Shown here one piece after another: positions 32,325-42,699 of a stretch of DNA of 64,000 nucleotides. The position numbers were made by a program, and so were the translations under genes. A model generated the notes under the pieces. The model did not search any database. It saw only the letters and a list, made by a program, of their open reading frames with translations, and was not told the DNA's origin. The stretch is taken from positions 186,001 to 250,000 of the forward strand of contig NZ_JACGWV010000001.1 of NCBI RefSeq assembly GCF_014137995.1. Reading direction: 5' to 3'. Position 1 is the stretch's first letter. Every line of letters begins with the position of its first letter. Source of the DNA: Promicromonospora sukumoe (GTDB lineage: Bacteria; Actinomycetota; Actinomycetes; Actinomycetales; Cellulomonadaceae).

Positions 32325-33458
32325 GTGGACAACGCGATCGACCCTGCCCTGCTCGACCCGTCCGGCGAGGGGGCCGACCTCGTCGCCCTCACCCGCATCC
32401 TCTGCGACATCCCGTCCGTCAGCGGCGACGAGCGGGCCCTCGCCGACGCGATCGAGACGCTGCTGCGCGCCTGCCCGCACCTGGAGGTGCTGCGCGACGG
32501 CGACGCCGTGGTCGCCCGGACGAACCTCGGGCGGGAGCGGCGCGTCGTCGTCGCCGGGCACATCGACACCGTGCCGATCGCGGACAACCTGCCGACCCGC
32601 CTGGTCGAGGGGGCCGACGGCGCGGACGCGGTGCTCTGGGGCCGCGGCACCGTGGACATGCTGGGCGGCGTGGCCGTCGCCCTCGCCCTGGCGGTCGAGC
32701 TCGGGGCGCCCGGCACCGCGCCCGCCCACGACCTCACGTGGATCTTCTACGACCACGAGGAGGTCGACTCGGCGCTGAACGGCCTGGGGCGCCTGGCGCG
32801 CAACCACCCCGAGCTGCTGCGGGGCGACTTCGCGATCCTGGGCGAGCCGTCGAACGCGGGTATCGAGGGCGGCTGCAACGGCACCATGCGCGTCGAGGTG
32901 CGCACCCACGGCGTCGCCGCGCACTCGGCGCGGGCCTGGACGGGCGAGAACGCGATCCACGCGGTCGCGCCCGTGCTCGGCCGGCTGGCGGCCTACGCGC
33001 CGCGCGAGGTCGAGGTCGACGGCCTGGTCTACCGCGAGGGGCTCAACGCCGTCCGGATCGAGGGCGGCATCGCGGGCAACGTCATCCCGGACGCGTGCAC
33101 GGTGGAGGTGAACTATCGGTTCGCCCCCTCGCGCTCCGCGGCCGAGGCGGAGGCGCACCTGCGGGAGGTGTTCGAGGGCTTCGAGCTCGTCGTGACGGAC
33201 GCCGCGGGCGGCGCCCGCCCGGGCCTCGACGACCCGCTGGCGGCCCAGTTCGTGCAGTCGGTGCTGGCCACGACGGGCGGCGCGCCGGCACCCAAGTACG
33301 GGTGGACCGACGTCGCCCGGTTCTCCGAGCTCGGGGTGCCCGCGGTGAACTTCGGCCCCGGCGACCCGCTGCTCGCGCACAAGGACGACGAGCACCTCCC
33401 CGTGGCACAGCTCGCGCAGTGCCGCGACGCGCTGCGAGCGTGGCTGCTCGACGACTAG
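32325..33458 (+). CDS. dapE: Succinyl-diaminopimelate desuccinylase
   Basis: A 377-residue M20 metallopeptidase-fold enzyme that removes succinate from N-succinyl-L,L-diaminopimelate. Zinc ligands and catalytic residues fit the family: H79 (GHIDTVP), D111 (GTVDMLGG), E145/E146 (HEEVDS), E174 (LGEPSN), and a C-terminal histidine in [11 protein letters not shown] near 350. It follows dapD in the same pathway and is transcribed divergently from it. The GTG start at 32325 has no Shine-Dalgarno and coincides with the predicted +1. Its TAG stop forms the first half of the -10 for the next gene. Confidence 0.95.
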   Translation: MDNAIDPALLDPSGEGADLVALTRILCDIPSVSGDERALADAIETLLRACPHLEVLRDGDAVVARTNLGRERRVVVAGHIDTVPIADNLPTRLVEGADGADAVLWGRGTVDMLGGVAVALALAVELGAPGTAPAHDLTWIFYDHEEVDSALNGLGRLARNHPELLRGDFAILGEPSNAGIEGGCNGTMRVEVRTHGVAAHSARAWTGENAIHAVAPVLGRLAAYAPREVEVDGLVYREGLNAVRIEGGIAGNVIPDACTVEVNYRFAPSRSAAEAEAHLREVFEGFELVVTDAAGGARPGLDDPLAAQFVQSVLATTGGAPAPKYGWTDVARFSELGVPAVNFGPGDPLLAHKDDEHLPVAQLAQCRDALRAWLLDD

Positions 33459-33461
33459 TTT
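33456..33461 (+). promoter_or_regulatory. -10 element (TAGTTT) overlapping the dapE stop codon
   Basis: TAGTTT uses the TAG stop of dapE and ends 6 bases before the ATG at 33468, giving a leaderless start for the LOG-family gene. Confidence 0.5.
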
Positions 33462-33467
33462 GGTGGC

Positions 33468-34319
33468 ATGAGCGACGACGGCATTCCACAGTCCGGCACC
33501 GGGTACCGCCGCGGTCCCGTGCTGCTGCGCGGGAACCAGATCCCGCGGACCACCACGGACCAGCGACTCCTGGCATCCGACCAGGACACCGACTGGCTGC
33601 ACTCGGACCCCTGGCGCGTGCTGCGCATCCAGAGCGAGTTCGTGGAGGGCTTCGGCGCGCTCGCCGAGCTGGGGCAGGCCGTGTCGGTGTTCGGCTCCGC
33701 ACGCACCAAGCCCGGGCACCCCGACTACGCCGCCGGGGAGACCGTGGGCCGGCTCCTGGTCGAGGCCGGCTACGCCGTCATCACGGGCGGCGGGCCCGGC
33801 ATCATGGAGGCCGCGAACAAGGGCGCCGCCGAGGCGGGCGGGACGTCGGTGGGTCTCGGTATCGAGCTGCCCTTCGAACAGGGCGTCAACGAGTACGTCA
33901 ATCTCGGCATCAACTTCCGGTACTTCTTCGCGCGAAAGACGATGTTCCTGAAGTACGCGCAGGGATTCATCGTGATGCCCGGGGGATTCGGCACCTTCGA
34001 CGAGCTCTTCGAAGCGGTCACCCTGGTGCAGACCCACAAGGTGACCCAGTTCCCGATCGTCCTGGTGGGAAAGAAGTACTGGGGCGGGCTCCTGGAGTGG
34101 GTGCGGACCACGGCGCTGGAGCACGGTGTCATCAGCGCCGCCGACCTCGACATCATCCACCTGACCGACGACCCGGCCGACGCGGTGCGGCACGTCGTCG
34201 ACCGGGCCCACCAGATCGCGGCCGAGCAGGCGGCGCTGCAGGCCGCGGTGGCGGCGGAGCGTGCCACCGAGCAGGCGTCGGCGGCGAGCCGGCACGACGC
34301 CGTCGTGGGCAACTCCTAG
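33468..34319 (+). CDS. LOG family protein (TIGR00730)
   Basis: A 283-residue Rossmann-fold protein of the TIGR00730 family. The two diagnostic motifs are GGGPGIMEAANKGA (107-120) and PGGFGTFDE (171-179), which bind nucleotide phosphate and form the active site in lysine-decarboxylase-like/LOG phosphoribohydrolases. Characterised members release cytokinin-type bases from nucleoside monophosphates; physiological substrates in free-living Actinobacteria are unclear. The order dapD-dapE-LOG-folP2 matches the M. tuberculosis Rv1201c-Rv1207 region, where Rv1205 is a LOG protein. The C-terminal 45 residues are an alanine-rich helix. Confidence 0.92.
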   Translation: MSDDGIPQSGTGYRRGPVLLRGNQIPRTTTDQRLLASDQDTDWLHSDPWRVLRIQSEFVEGFGALAELGQAVSVFGSARTKPGHPDYAAGETVGRLLVEAGYAVITGGGPGIMEAANKGAAEAGGTSVGLGIELPFEQGVNEYVNLGINFRYFFARKTMFLKYAQGFIVMPGGFGTFDELFEAVTLVQTHKVTQFPIVLVGKKYWGGLLEWVRTTALEHGVISAADLDIIHLTDDPADAVRHVVDRAHQIAAEQAALQAAVAAERATEQASAASRHDAVVGNS

Positions 34320-35327
34320 GTGGACCACCCGGAGCCGGTGGACCATCCGGAGGCCCCCGCCGACGCGGTCCCGCCGGCGTCCGCGCCGCTGGTGCTGCGC
34401 GGGCGGGAGGTGGGGCGCGACGGGCGGGCGGTGCGGCCGGTCGTGATGGCGGTGCTGAACCGCACCACCGACTCGTTCTACGCGCCCGCCCGGGTGCCCG
34501 GCGACGCCGCGGCACTGGCCGCCGCTGAGCGCGCGTACGCCGACGGCGCCGAGATCCTCGACGTCGGCGGCGTGCGCGCGGGCAACGGCACGCCGGTCGA
34601 CGAGGCGGAGGAGATCCGCCGGGTGGTGCCGTTCGTGGCCGCCGTCCGCCGCGCCGTGCCCGATCTGTTCGTCTCGGTCGACACCTGGCGTGCCGGGGTG
34701 GCCCGCGCGGCGATCGACGCCGGCGCGGACCTGATCAACGACACCTGGGCCGGGCACGATCCCGGCCTGGTGGAGGTGGCGGGCGCCGCCGGCGTCGGCG
34801 TCGTCTGCTCCCACACGGGCGGCGCCGTGCCGCGCACGGACCCGTACCGCGTGGAGTACCCCGACGTGTCAGACCTACAGGTCACCGGGGGGACCTGTAC
34901 GTCTGACACGGGGGAGGGGGACGGGCGGGACGGGCTGCTGGCCGACGTCGTGGCGACCCTCCGGGCCGCCGCGGAGCGGGCCGTGGCCCGCGGTGTGCCG
35001 CGCGAGTCCGTGCTCGTGGACCCGACGCACGACTTCGGCAAGAACACCTGGCACTCGCTGCACCTGCTGCGGCGCACCGGCGCCCTCGCCGGGCTGGGTT
35101 TCCCGTTGCTCATGGCGCTGTCCCGCAAGGACTTCGTGGGCGAGACGCTCGACCTGCCGCCCGAGGAGCGCCTGGAGGGGACGCTGGCCGCGACGGCGGT
35201 CGCCGCATGGCTGGGCGCCAGGGTCTTCCGGGCCCACGACGTCGCCGCGACGCGCCGCGTGCTCGACCTCGTGGCGGCCGTGCGGGACGAGGCGCCACCG
35301 GCCGCCGCGCTCCGCGGTCTTGCCTGA
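34320..35327 (+). CDS. folP2: Dihydropteroate synthase homologue (FolP2-like), with palindrome insertion
   Basis: A 335-residue TIM-barrel protein of the pterin-binding family. N-terminal VMAVLNRTTDSFY (42-54), AEILDVGGVRAG (77-88), DLINDTWAGHDP (137-148), VDPTHDFGKNTWH (233-245) and FPLLMALSRKDFVGE (261-275) fit dihydropteroate synthase landmarks, with the variant sequence of the FolP2 paralogue, which in mycobacteria lacks clear synthase activity. Residues 182-197 are encoded by a palindromic DNA repeat inserted in frame in a surface loop. GTG 34320 directly follows the stop of the LOG gene. Its exact enzymatic role is uncertain; a true folP may exist elsewhere. Confidence 0.88.
   Translation: MDHPEPVDHPEAPADAVPPASAPLVLRGREVGRDGRAVRPVVMAVLNRTTDSFYAPARVPGDAAALAAAERAYADGAEILDVGGVRAGNGTPVDEAEEIRRVVPFVAAVRRAVPDLFVSVDTWRAGVARAAIDAGADLINDTWAGHDPGLVEVAGAAGVGVVCSHTGGAVPRTDPYRVEYPDVSDLQVTGGTCTSDTGEGDGRDGLLADVVATLRAAAERAVARGVPRESVLVDPTHDFGKNTWHSLHLLRRTGALAGLGFPLLMALSRKDFVGETLDLPPEERLEGTLAATAVAAWLGARVFRAHDVAATRRVLDLVAAVRDEAPPAAALRGLA
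34865..34910 (+). repeat. Dispersed palindromic repeat, copy C (inside folP2)
   Basis: 19-bp arms with one mismatch (34865-34883 and 34892-34910), starting CGTGTCAGACCTACAGG, around an 8-nt loop. Its left arm has its own variable triplet while its right arm matches copy A. It adds residues 182-197 to FolP2 without a frame shift. Confidence 0.9.
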
Positions 35328-35416
35328 GCCCACGCACGATTCGAGCGCCTTCCTGGCACCCGGTCGGGTGAACGGCCACGAATGGGCGAGTGGAAAGTAA
35401 GGGGCGCCATTTGAAC

Positions 35417-35422
35417 TAGAAT
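35417..35422 (+). promoter_or_regulatory. -10 element (TAGAAT) upstream of the DUF3117 gene
   Basis: TAGAAT, preceded by TTGAAC without a proper spacer, lies 74 bases before the start codon. This gene therefore has a real 5' leader with GGGAGAG as ribosome site, unlike many neighbours. Confidence 0.45.
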
Positions 35423-35496
35423 GGCTCTGTGCCCTCGGCGTTCGCCGGAGACATGAATGCTGCTACACACCGGACAACGGAATGGGAGAGCCACAC

Positions 35497-35664
35497 ATGG
35501 CTGCGATGAAGCCGCGAACGGGTGACGGACCGCTCGAGGTCACCAAGGAGGGGCGCGGCATCGTCATGCGTGTGCCGCTCGAGGGCGGCGGTCGGCTCGT
35601 CGTCGAGCTCAACGCGACCGAGGCCAGCGAGCTCGGTGACGCTCTCCAGACCGTGGTCGGCTGA
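35497..35664 (+). CDS. DUF3117 domain-containing small protein
   Basis: A 55-residue protein (MAAMKPRTGDGPLEVTKEGR at the N-terminus, ending LGDALQTVVG), almost the full DUF3117 family length. The family is nearly universal in Actinobacteria (Rv1211 in M. tuberculosis) and its function is unknown. It is highly conserved, suggesting a core role. ATG 35497 is chosen over the ATG at 35482 because GGGAGAG is placed correctly for it and homologues begin MAAMKPRTGDGP. It lies between folP2 and the O-methyltransferase/sigE block, the same order as in mycobacteria. Confidence 0.92.
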   Translation: MAAMKPRTGDGPLEVTKEGRGIVMRVPLEGGGRLVVELNATEASELGDALQTVVG

Positions 35665-35731
35665 GCCGATATCGGACGGGGTCTGAACCCTTTCGGCGGC
35701 CGTCCGCCGCGGGGACCGGCCTCTCGGCGGG

Positions 35732-36382
35732 TCAGCGGCGGACGGCCAGCAGCAGCCCGTCCCCGCTCGGCAGCATGGCGGGGAGCACGCGCTCGTCGTT
35801 GCGCAGCGTCCGGCCCACCTCGCGCACGACGGTGGTGAGCTCGTCCCGGCGCGCGGGGTCCGCCACCCGGTCCCGCAGCAGCGCGCCGTCGACGGCGAGC
35901 ACGCCGCCCGGGCGCAGCAGCCGCAGGGCCTCGTCGACGTACTCGGGGTAGGCGAGCGGGTCGCTCGCCACGAGCACGAGGTCGTAGGCGCCGTCCGCGA
36001 GGCGGGGCAGGACGTCCCCGGGCCGCCCGGGGATGATCCGGGTGCGCTGCGGGGCGACGCCGTCCTCGGCGAAGGCCGCCCGTGCGGCCCGCTGGTGCTC
36101 CACCTCCCGGTCGATGGTGGTGAGCTGGCCGTCGAGCGGCATGCCGCGCAGCAGCCAGAGCGCGGCGACGCCGGCCCCCGTGCCGACCTCGACCACGGCG
36201 TGCGCGTTCGTGGCGGCCGCGAGCACCCGCAGCACCGCGCCCACCCCGGGCAGCACCGCCGGGGTGCCCAGCTCGGAGGCGCGTTCGCGGGCGCGCAGGA
36301 GCACCTCGTCCTCGGGGACGAAGGCCTCGCTGTAGACCCAGGCCGCGACCCTGCCGTGGCCTGACGGCTCCGCTGTGCTGAT
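35732..36382 (-). CDS. O-methyltransferase (class I, Rv1220c-like), unusual start
   Basis: A SAM-dependent O-methyltransferase of the caffeoyl-CoA/catechol type, about 216 residues. The SAM motif is [17 protein letters not shown] (about 65-81), motif II is DLVLVASDP, and the end [12 protein letters not shown] is typical. Orthologues sit beside sigE in mycobacteria (Rv1220c); substrate unknown. In frame there is no ATG, GTG or TTG near the expected N-terminus. ATC at 36382 lies 6 bases after GGAGG and gives [17 protein letters not shown] if used as initiator. The open frame continues upstream across the sigE promoter to 36601, which is unlikely to be coding. Confidence 0.8.
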   Translation of the reverse strand: MSTAEPSGHGRVAAWVYSEAFVPEDEVLLRARERASELGTPAVLPGVGAVLRVLAAATNAHAVVEVGTGAGVAALWLLRGMPLDGQLTTIDREVEHQRAARAAFAEDGVAPQRTRIIPGRPGDVLPRLADGAYDLVLVASDPLAYPEYVDEALRLLRPGGVLAVDGALLRDRVADPARRDELTTVVREVGRTLRNDERVLPAMLPSGDGLLLAVRR

Positions 36383-36444
36383 GGCTTTCCTCCGCTGAAC
36401 CGGGCAGTTGTGTACATCACGTGCGGCGTCAGGGTACAGCCCGT

Positions 36445-36472
36445 GGGAACGCCTGGGCTTTGACGTACGTTG
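36445..36472 (+). promoter_or_regulatory. SigE-type ECF promoter upstream of sigE
   Basis: GGGAAC (36445-36450) and CGTTG (36468-36472) are separated by 17 bases, matching the GGAAC-N16-18-GTT pattern of mycobacterial SigE-like ECF sigma factors. It lies 8 bases before the sigE start codon, so sigE probably activates itself. Confidence 0.75.
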
Positions 36473-36480
36473 AGAGGACG

Positions 36481-37083
36481 ATGACTTCTGTGAGCACTCG
36501 CCCAGCAGCAGACGCGACCGCGTCGGTACCCTCCGGGGGCGGCGCCGACCTGCCCTGGCAGCCCCCGACCTGGGAAGAGATCGTGCGGGAGCACTCCGCA
36601 CGCGTCTACCGGCTCGCCTACCGTCTGACCGGCAACAAGCAGGACGCCGAGGACCTGACGCAGGAGACCTTCATCCGGGTGTTCCGCTCGCTGTCCAGCT
36701 ACACGCCGGGCACGTTCGAGGGCTGGCTGCATCGCATCACCACCAACCTCTTCCTGGACCAGGCGCGCCGCAAGAAGCGCATCCGCATGGAGGCGATGGG
36801 CGACGACGACGGCCACGTCGCCGACACCGGCGACTTCGGCCGGCCGGAGCGCGGGTACGAGCACGCCAACCTGGACCAGGACGTGCAGCGTGCGCTCGAC
36901 GCCCTGCGCCCCGAGTACCGCGCCGCCGTGGTGCTCTGCGACATCGAGGGCCTCAGCTACGAGGAGATCGCCGTGACCCTGGGCGTCAAGCTCGGCACCG
37001 TGCGTTCCCGCATCCACCGGGCCCGCGCCCAGCTCCGCGACGCGCTGGAGCACCTCGCGCCGACGCGCGGGGGCGTGCGATGA
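36481..37083 (+). CDS. sigE: ECF RNA polymerase sigma factor SigE
   Basis: A 200-residue group 4 sigma factor. Region 2 spans about 35-100 ([28 protein letters not shown], with [17 protein letters not shown] binding -10 DNA), and region 4 about 133-188 ([37 protein letters not shown]). It directs transcription of envelope-stress genes and is held by the anti-sigma factor encoded next, with which it overlaps by 4 bases. The cluster sigE-rseA-htrA-tatB matches M. tuberculosis Rv1221-Rv1224. ATG 36481 is chosen because the autoregulatory promoter ends just before it. Confidence 0.94.
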   Translation: MTSVSTRPAADATASVPSGGGADLPWQPPTWEEIVREHSARVYRLAYRLTGNKQDAEDLTQETFIRVFRSLSSYTPGTFEGWLHRITTNLFLDQARRKKRIRMEAMGDDDGHVADTGDFGRPERGYEHANLDQDVQRALDALRPEYRAAVVLCDIEGLSYEEIAVTLGVKLGTVRSRIHRARAQLRDALEHLAPTRGGVR

Positions 37084-38021
37084 GCCACCTCGGGGACCTG
37101 GTCAGCGCGCTGGCCGACGGCCAGCTCTCGCCCGCCGACACCGAGCGCGCCCTGTCCCACGTGACGATGTGCCGCCTGTGCGCCCGCGAGCTCGACACGG
37201 CCCGCGCGGCCCGGCGTGCGCTGTCGTCCGCCGCCGACGTCGTGCCCGACCCCGCCCTCACGGCCCGGCTGATGGCGCTCCAGGCGAGCATCCCGCCCAC
37301 CGACGAGGACCCGCTGCGCCGCCCGTTCCTGGGCCCGGACCCGCTGGCCGCGCCGGTGTGGCCCGCCGGCCCGGGGTTAGGCGACTTCGACGGCCGCATC
37401 GACCGGCCGGCGCGCCGCCGCAGGGCCGCCCGCGTGACCGCGCTGGGCGTGGGCGGCGTCGGCGTGCTGGGCCTGGCCCTGTTCACGCTCGGCGACGTCC
37501 CCGTGGTGTCCCCGCAGCTCTCGGCGCAGACCAGCATGACCATGCTCGGCCGCACCGGTCCCGACGACGCCGCCGCGGGCCAGGACGTGCTCGCCGGGCT
37601 CGACGTGGACCCCGCCCAGGTCACGCCCGCCGCGCTCGACTGGGCCGCGGACAACGGCTGGGTGGCGCCCACCGACCTGCCCGCGGGCTACACGGTCTCG
37701 GCCATGCGCCTCGTGGGCGACCGGGGGCAGACGCTGGAGATCGACCTCACCGGCCCGTCGGGCCACGCCGTCGTGCGCGAGCGCGCGGGACAGCTCGCCC
37801 GGGGCGGCACGACCGTCGGCGGCGTCCAGGTGCTGGCCACGGAGCCGGCCCACGTGGCGTGGCAGTCCGACGACATGGTGGTCGACGTCGTCGCCGAGGC
37901 GCCGGAGGAGGTGCTGACGGAGCTCGTGGCATCCTTCGGTGAGCATGGCTACGATGCCGGGGTCCTGCCCCGCATCGCCCGCGGCTGGAACACCGTGACA
38001 GGAGCCATCGAGAGCCCATGA
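37080..38021 (+). CDS. rseA: Anti-sigma-E factor RseA-like, zinc-binding
   Basis: A 313-residue membrane anti-sigma factor. The N-terminus has the ZAS zinc motif H27-x3-C31-x2-C34 (HVTMCRLC), which holds SigE in a redox-sensitive way in the mycobacterial pair. A TM segment lies at about 118-138 ([20 protein letters not shown]). The external part of about 175 residues has an Ala/Gly-rich stretch and a domain ending [21 protein letters not shown], far longer than mycobacterial RseA, and may sense envelope state. It overlaps sigE by 4 bases and htrA by 4 bases, so all three are translated together. Confidence 0.88.
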   Translation: MSHLGDLVSALADGQLSPADTERALSHVTMCRLCARELDTARAARRALSSAADVVPDPALTARLMALQASIPPTDEDPLRRPFLGPDPLAAPVWPAGPGLGDFDGRIDRPARRRRAARVTALGVGGVGVLGLALFTLGDVPVVSPQLSAQTSMTMLGRTGPDDAAAGQDVLAGLDVDPAQVTPAALDWAADNGWVAPTDLPAGYTVSAMRLVGDRGQTLEIDLTGPSGHAVVRERAGQLARGGTTVGGVQVLATEPAHVAWQSDDMVVDVVAEAPEEVLTELVASFGEHGYDAGVLPRIARGWNTVTGAIESP

Positions 38022-39532
38022 CCGACGAGAACCCGTTCGCGCCCCCCACACCGCGTGCAGCAGTGCCCCCCGCGAACGAGCCGACGCCGGCCGCGGGGCG
38101 CCCGTCCGATCCCACGGGGGCACCGGCACAGCCGCCGGCGGCCGCCGAGCAGCCGACGGAGCAGCTCCCGCCCCAGCACCCGGCACCGCACCAGCCGGCA
38201 CCGCACCACGCAGCGCCGCACCAGCCGGCCCGGCACCAGCCCACGCAGCAGCTTCCGGCGACGGGCTACCTGACCACGTTGCCCGCGCCGTCGACGGCCG
38301 GGCACGACGCGCACTCCGGCGCGGCGGCGCACTCCGGCACGGCGTCGCACGACGGCACCGGCCCGCACGACGGCGCCACCCCGCACGGCACCACGCCGTA
38401 CGGCACGGCGCAGCCGCCCCGGTCGCGGCGCGGCCGGCTCGGCGCGGGCGCGGTCTCCGCCGTCGTGCTGCTGGGCCTGCTCGCGGGTGCGGGCGGCGGC
38501 GTCGGCGCCTACGCGCTGCTGGACTCCCGCGGTTCGGCGCGCCCGGCGGACGCCGCGCTGCCGCAGCCCGCCTCCGGGACCTCCCAGGTGGAGCGTCCCG
38601 AGGGCTCGGTCGCCGCCATCGCCGCGGCCGCGCTGCCGAGCGTGGTCTCGATCGAGGTGCGCGCCCCGCAGGGCGTGGCCACGGGTTCGGGCATGATCCT
38701 CAAGTCCGAGGGCTACATCCTCACGAACAACCACGTGGTCGCCGAGGCGGCCTCGGGGGCCGACGTGACGGTCACGTTCTCCGACGGGCACGAGCAGCCG
38801 GCCGAGCTGGTCGGCGCGACGCCGGACTACGACCTCGCCGTCATCCGCGTCGAGGAGACGGGTCTGGAGCCGCTCGTGCTGGGCGACTCCGACGACGTCG
38901 TGGTGGGCGACTCGGTGCTCGCCGTCGGCTCGCCGCTGGGCCTGGAGGCCACGGTCACCACGGGCATCGTCAGCGCGCTGCACCGTCCCGTGAAGGCGGG
39001 GGAGTCCGCGGAGGCCGCGTTCATCGACGCCATCCAGACGGACGCCGCGATCAACCCCGGCAACTCCGGCGGCCCGCTCGTCAACTCGGCGGGCGAGGTG
39101 ATCGGCATCAACTCCGCCATCGCGCAGGGCCCGGGCACCACCACGGCCACCGGCAACATCGGCCTCGGCTTCGCCATCCCGTCCAACCAGGCGCGCCACA
39201 CGGCGGAGCAGCTCATCGAGACGGGTACCGCGACGTTCCCGATCATCGGCGTGCTGCTGGACCCCAGCTACCAGGGCGAGGGCGTGCAGGTGTCCAAGGA
39301 GGCGCAGCAGGGCGCGCCCGCGGTGACGCCCGACGGCCCCGCCGACCAGGCCGGCATCAAGCCGGGCGACGTGATCCTCTCCGTGGACGGCCGTCCGGTG
39401 TCGGTCGCGGACGAGCTGATCGTCGCGATCCGCGCCAAGGCACCCGGCGACCCGGTGACGCTCCAGGTGCGGTCCGGCAAGAACGAGCGCGAGATCCGCG
39501 TGGTGCTCGAAGAGCGGTCGAGCGGCCAGTGA
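38018..39532 (+). CDS. htrA: Membrane-anchored HtrA/DegP-type serine protease with PDZ
   Basis: A 504-residue protease. Residues 1-140 are a Pro/His/Gln-rich cytoplasmic stretch, then a TM (about 142-165), trypsin-like domain (about 200-390) with catalytic H239 (TNNHVV), D272 (PDYDLAV) and S350 (NPGNSGGPL), and one PDZ domain (about 415-495, QAGIKPGDVILSVDGRPV). It degrades or refolds damaged exported proteins and in mycobacteria is part of the SigE stress circuit. It overlaps the anti-sigma gene by 4 bases. The N-terminal H/Q/P repeat stretch is rich in short repeats. Confidence 0.94.
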   Translation: MTDENPFAPPTPRAAVPPANEPTPAAGRPSDPTGAPAQPPAAAEQPTEQLPPQHPAPHQPAPHHAAPHQPARHQPTQQLPATGYLTTLPAPSTAGHDAHSGAAAHSGTASHDGTGPHDGATPHGTTPYGTAQPPRSRRGRLGAGAVSAVVLLGLLAGAGGGVGAYALLDSRGSARPADAALPQPASGTSQVERPEGSVAAIAAAALPSVVSIEVRAPQGVATGSGMILKSEGYILTNNHVVAEAASGADVTVTFSDGHEQPAELVGATPDYDLAVIRVEETGLEPLVLGDSDDVVVGDSVLAVGSPLGLEATVTTGIVSALHRPVKAGESAEAAFIDAIQTDAAINPGNSGGPLVNSAGEVIGINSAIAQGPGTTTATGNIGLGFAIPSNQARHTAEQLIETGTATFPIIGVLLDPSYQGEGVQVSKEAQQGAPAVTPDGPADQAGIKPGDVILSVDGRPVSVADELIVAIRAKAPGDPVTLQVRSGKNEREIRVVLEERSSGQ

Positions 39533-39575
39533 GCGCGGTTCATCCGGCGTTCCCCGGGCCGACCCACGACGCGAG

Positions 39576-39581
39576 TAGGCT
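39576..39581 (+). promoter_or_regulatory. -10 element of a leaderless promoter (TAGGCT) for tatB
   Basis: TAGGCT ends 6 bases before the GTG at 39588, so tatB can be expressed apart from the sigE operon. Confidence 0.55.
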
Positions 39582-39587
39582 CTGAGC

Positions 39588-41624
<2,037 letters not shown>

Positions 41625-41686
41625 CCCCGCTCGTGATCCGCTGATGTCCCGCGCGTGTGCGGGCGCGCCGGCGGCCGGTTCCCGTC

Positions 41687-41692
41687 TAGTCT
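41687..41692 (+). promoter_or_regulatory. -10 element of a leaderless promoter (TAGTCT)
   Basis: TAGTCT ends 7 bases before the ATG of the BrkB-like gene at 41700. Confidence 0.5.
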
Positions 41693-41699
41693 CGTCGCG

Positions 41700-42662
41700 A
41701 TGAAGCGGCTGATCGAGCTCGGACGGGCGGTCTGGGCGACCTGGACGGCCACGCGCGCCGGACGGGCACTGCACCGGTACGACACGGCCAACGGCAGCGT
41801 GCTGTCCGGCGGCATGGCGTACGCGGCCCTGTTCTCCCTGTTCGCGGCCCTCGCGATCGGCTACACGGTGTTCGTCCGGGTGCTCGGCGGCGACAACGAC
41901 CTGCGGGTGGCGGTCCTGGCCGAGGTGGACAGCTGGGTCCCGGGCCTCGTGGACACCGGCCACGGCGGCGTGCTCACGCCGACGGACCTCGTGCTCTCCA
42001 CGGGCCTGAGCTGGACGTCCGTGATCGCGGCGGGCGTGCTGCTCTGGTCCGCCACGGGCTTCATGGGCGCGCTGCGCACCTCGGTGCGCGCGATGTTCGG
42101 CCTGACGGAGAGCGTGGGCAACCCCGTGACCGAGCGGCTGCGCCAGCTCCTGGGCTTCGTGGTCCTGAGCGCGGCCGTGCTGCTCTCCGCGGGTGCCAGC
42201 GTGGCGGCGTCGGCGGCCGTGCCGTGGGTGCTGGAGAGCCTGGGCCTGGACGGCGGCGCGGTGTCGGTCGCGGTGCGGGTGGGTGGGATCGTCGTGACGC
42301 TGGCGCTCGACGCCGCGGTGGTGGCCGCCGTCGTGCGCTACGTGGGCGGCGTGCGCGTGCCGCTGCGCGACCTGCTGACGGGGGCGGTGGCCGTCGGCGT
42401 CGTCTCCGGTGCCCTGCGCTACCTGGGCACCGAGGTGATCGCGAGCGCGGCCAACCGCAACGCCCTGCTGGCGTCGTTCGCCGTGGTGGTGACGGTGCTG
42501 CTGCTGGTCAACATCCTGGCCCGCGTGCTGCTCCTGGCGAGCGCCTGGATGGCGGACCCGCCGGCCGCGGCCAACGGGGACGACAAGGAGCAGGACGAGC
42601 AGGAGCAGGACGAGCCTGCGGACGAGGACAAGAACGAGGGCAAGAAGAACGGGGCGGCCTAG
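41700..42662 (+). CDS. YihY/BrkB-type inner-membrane protein
   Basis: A 320-residue integral membrane protein with six hydrophobic segments, including GGMAYAALFSLFAALAIGYTVFV, VIAAGVLLWSATGFMGALRTSV, LGFVVLSAAVLLSAGASVAAS and FAVVVTVLLLVNILARVLLLASAW. This is the YihY/BrkB (formerly RNase BN-annotated) family; its function is not established. The last 30 residues are strongly charged (EQDEQEQDEPADEDKNEGKK). It converges on sdhB; a long hairpin spans its stop codon. Confidence 0.88.
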   Translation: MKRLIELGRAVWATWTATRAGRALHRYDTANGSVLSGGMAYAALFSLFAALAIGYTVFVRVLGGDNDLRVAVLAEVDSWVPGLVDTGHGGVLTPTDLVLSTGLSWTSVIAAGVLLWSATGFMGALRTSVRAMFGLTESVGNPVTERLRQLLGFVVLSAAVLLSAGASVAASAAVPWVLESLGLDGGAVSVAVRVGGIVVTLALDAAVVAAVVRYVGGVRVPLRDLLTGAVAVGVVSGALRYLGTEVIASAANRNALLASFAVVVTVLLLVNILARVLLLASAWMADPPAAANGDDKEQDEQEQDEPADEDKNEGKKNGAA

Positions 42663-42690
42663 GACGTCGTCCCGGGCCGCCCCGCTCTTC
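42644..42690. terminator. Bidirectional terminator between the BrkB-like gene and sdhB
   Basis: GAAGAACGGGGCGGCC (42644-42659) pairs with GGCCGCCCCGCTCTTC (42675-42690) with one mismatch over 16 bp and a 15-nt loop that includes the BrkB stop codon. The last 19 bases of the BrkB gene are therefore within the stem and loop. Confidence 0.75.
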
Positions 42691-42699
42691 CCCGAAGGA

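Noticed and set aside
35732..36601. 289-residue version of the O-methyltransferase starting at 36601
   Set aside because: The extra 73 residues run antisense through the sigE start and promoter and have no methyltransferase features.
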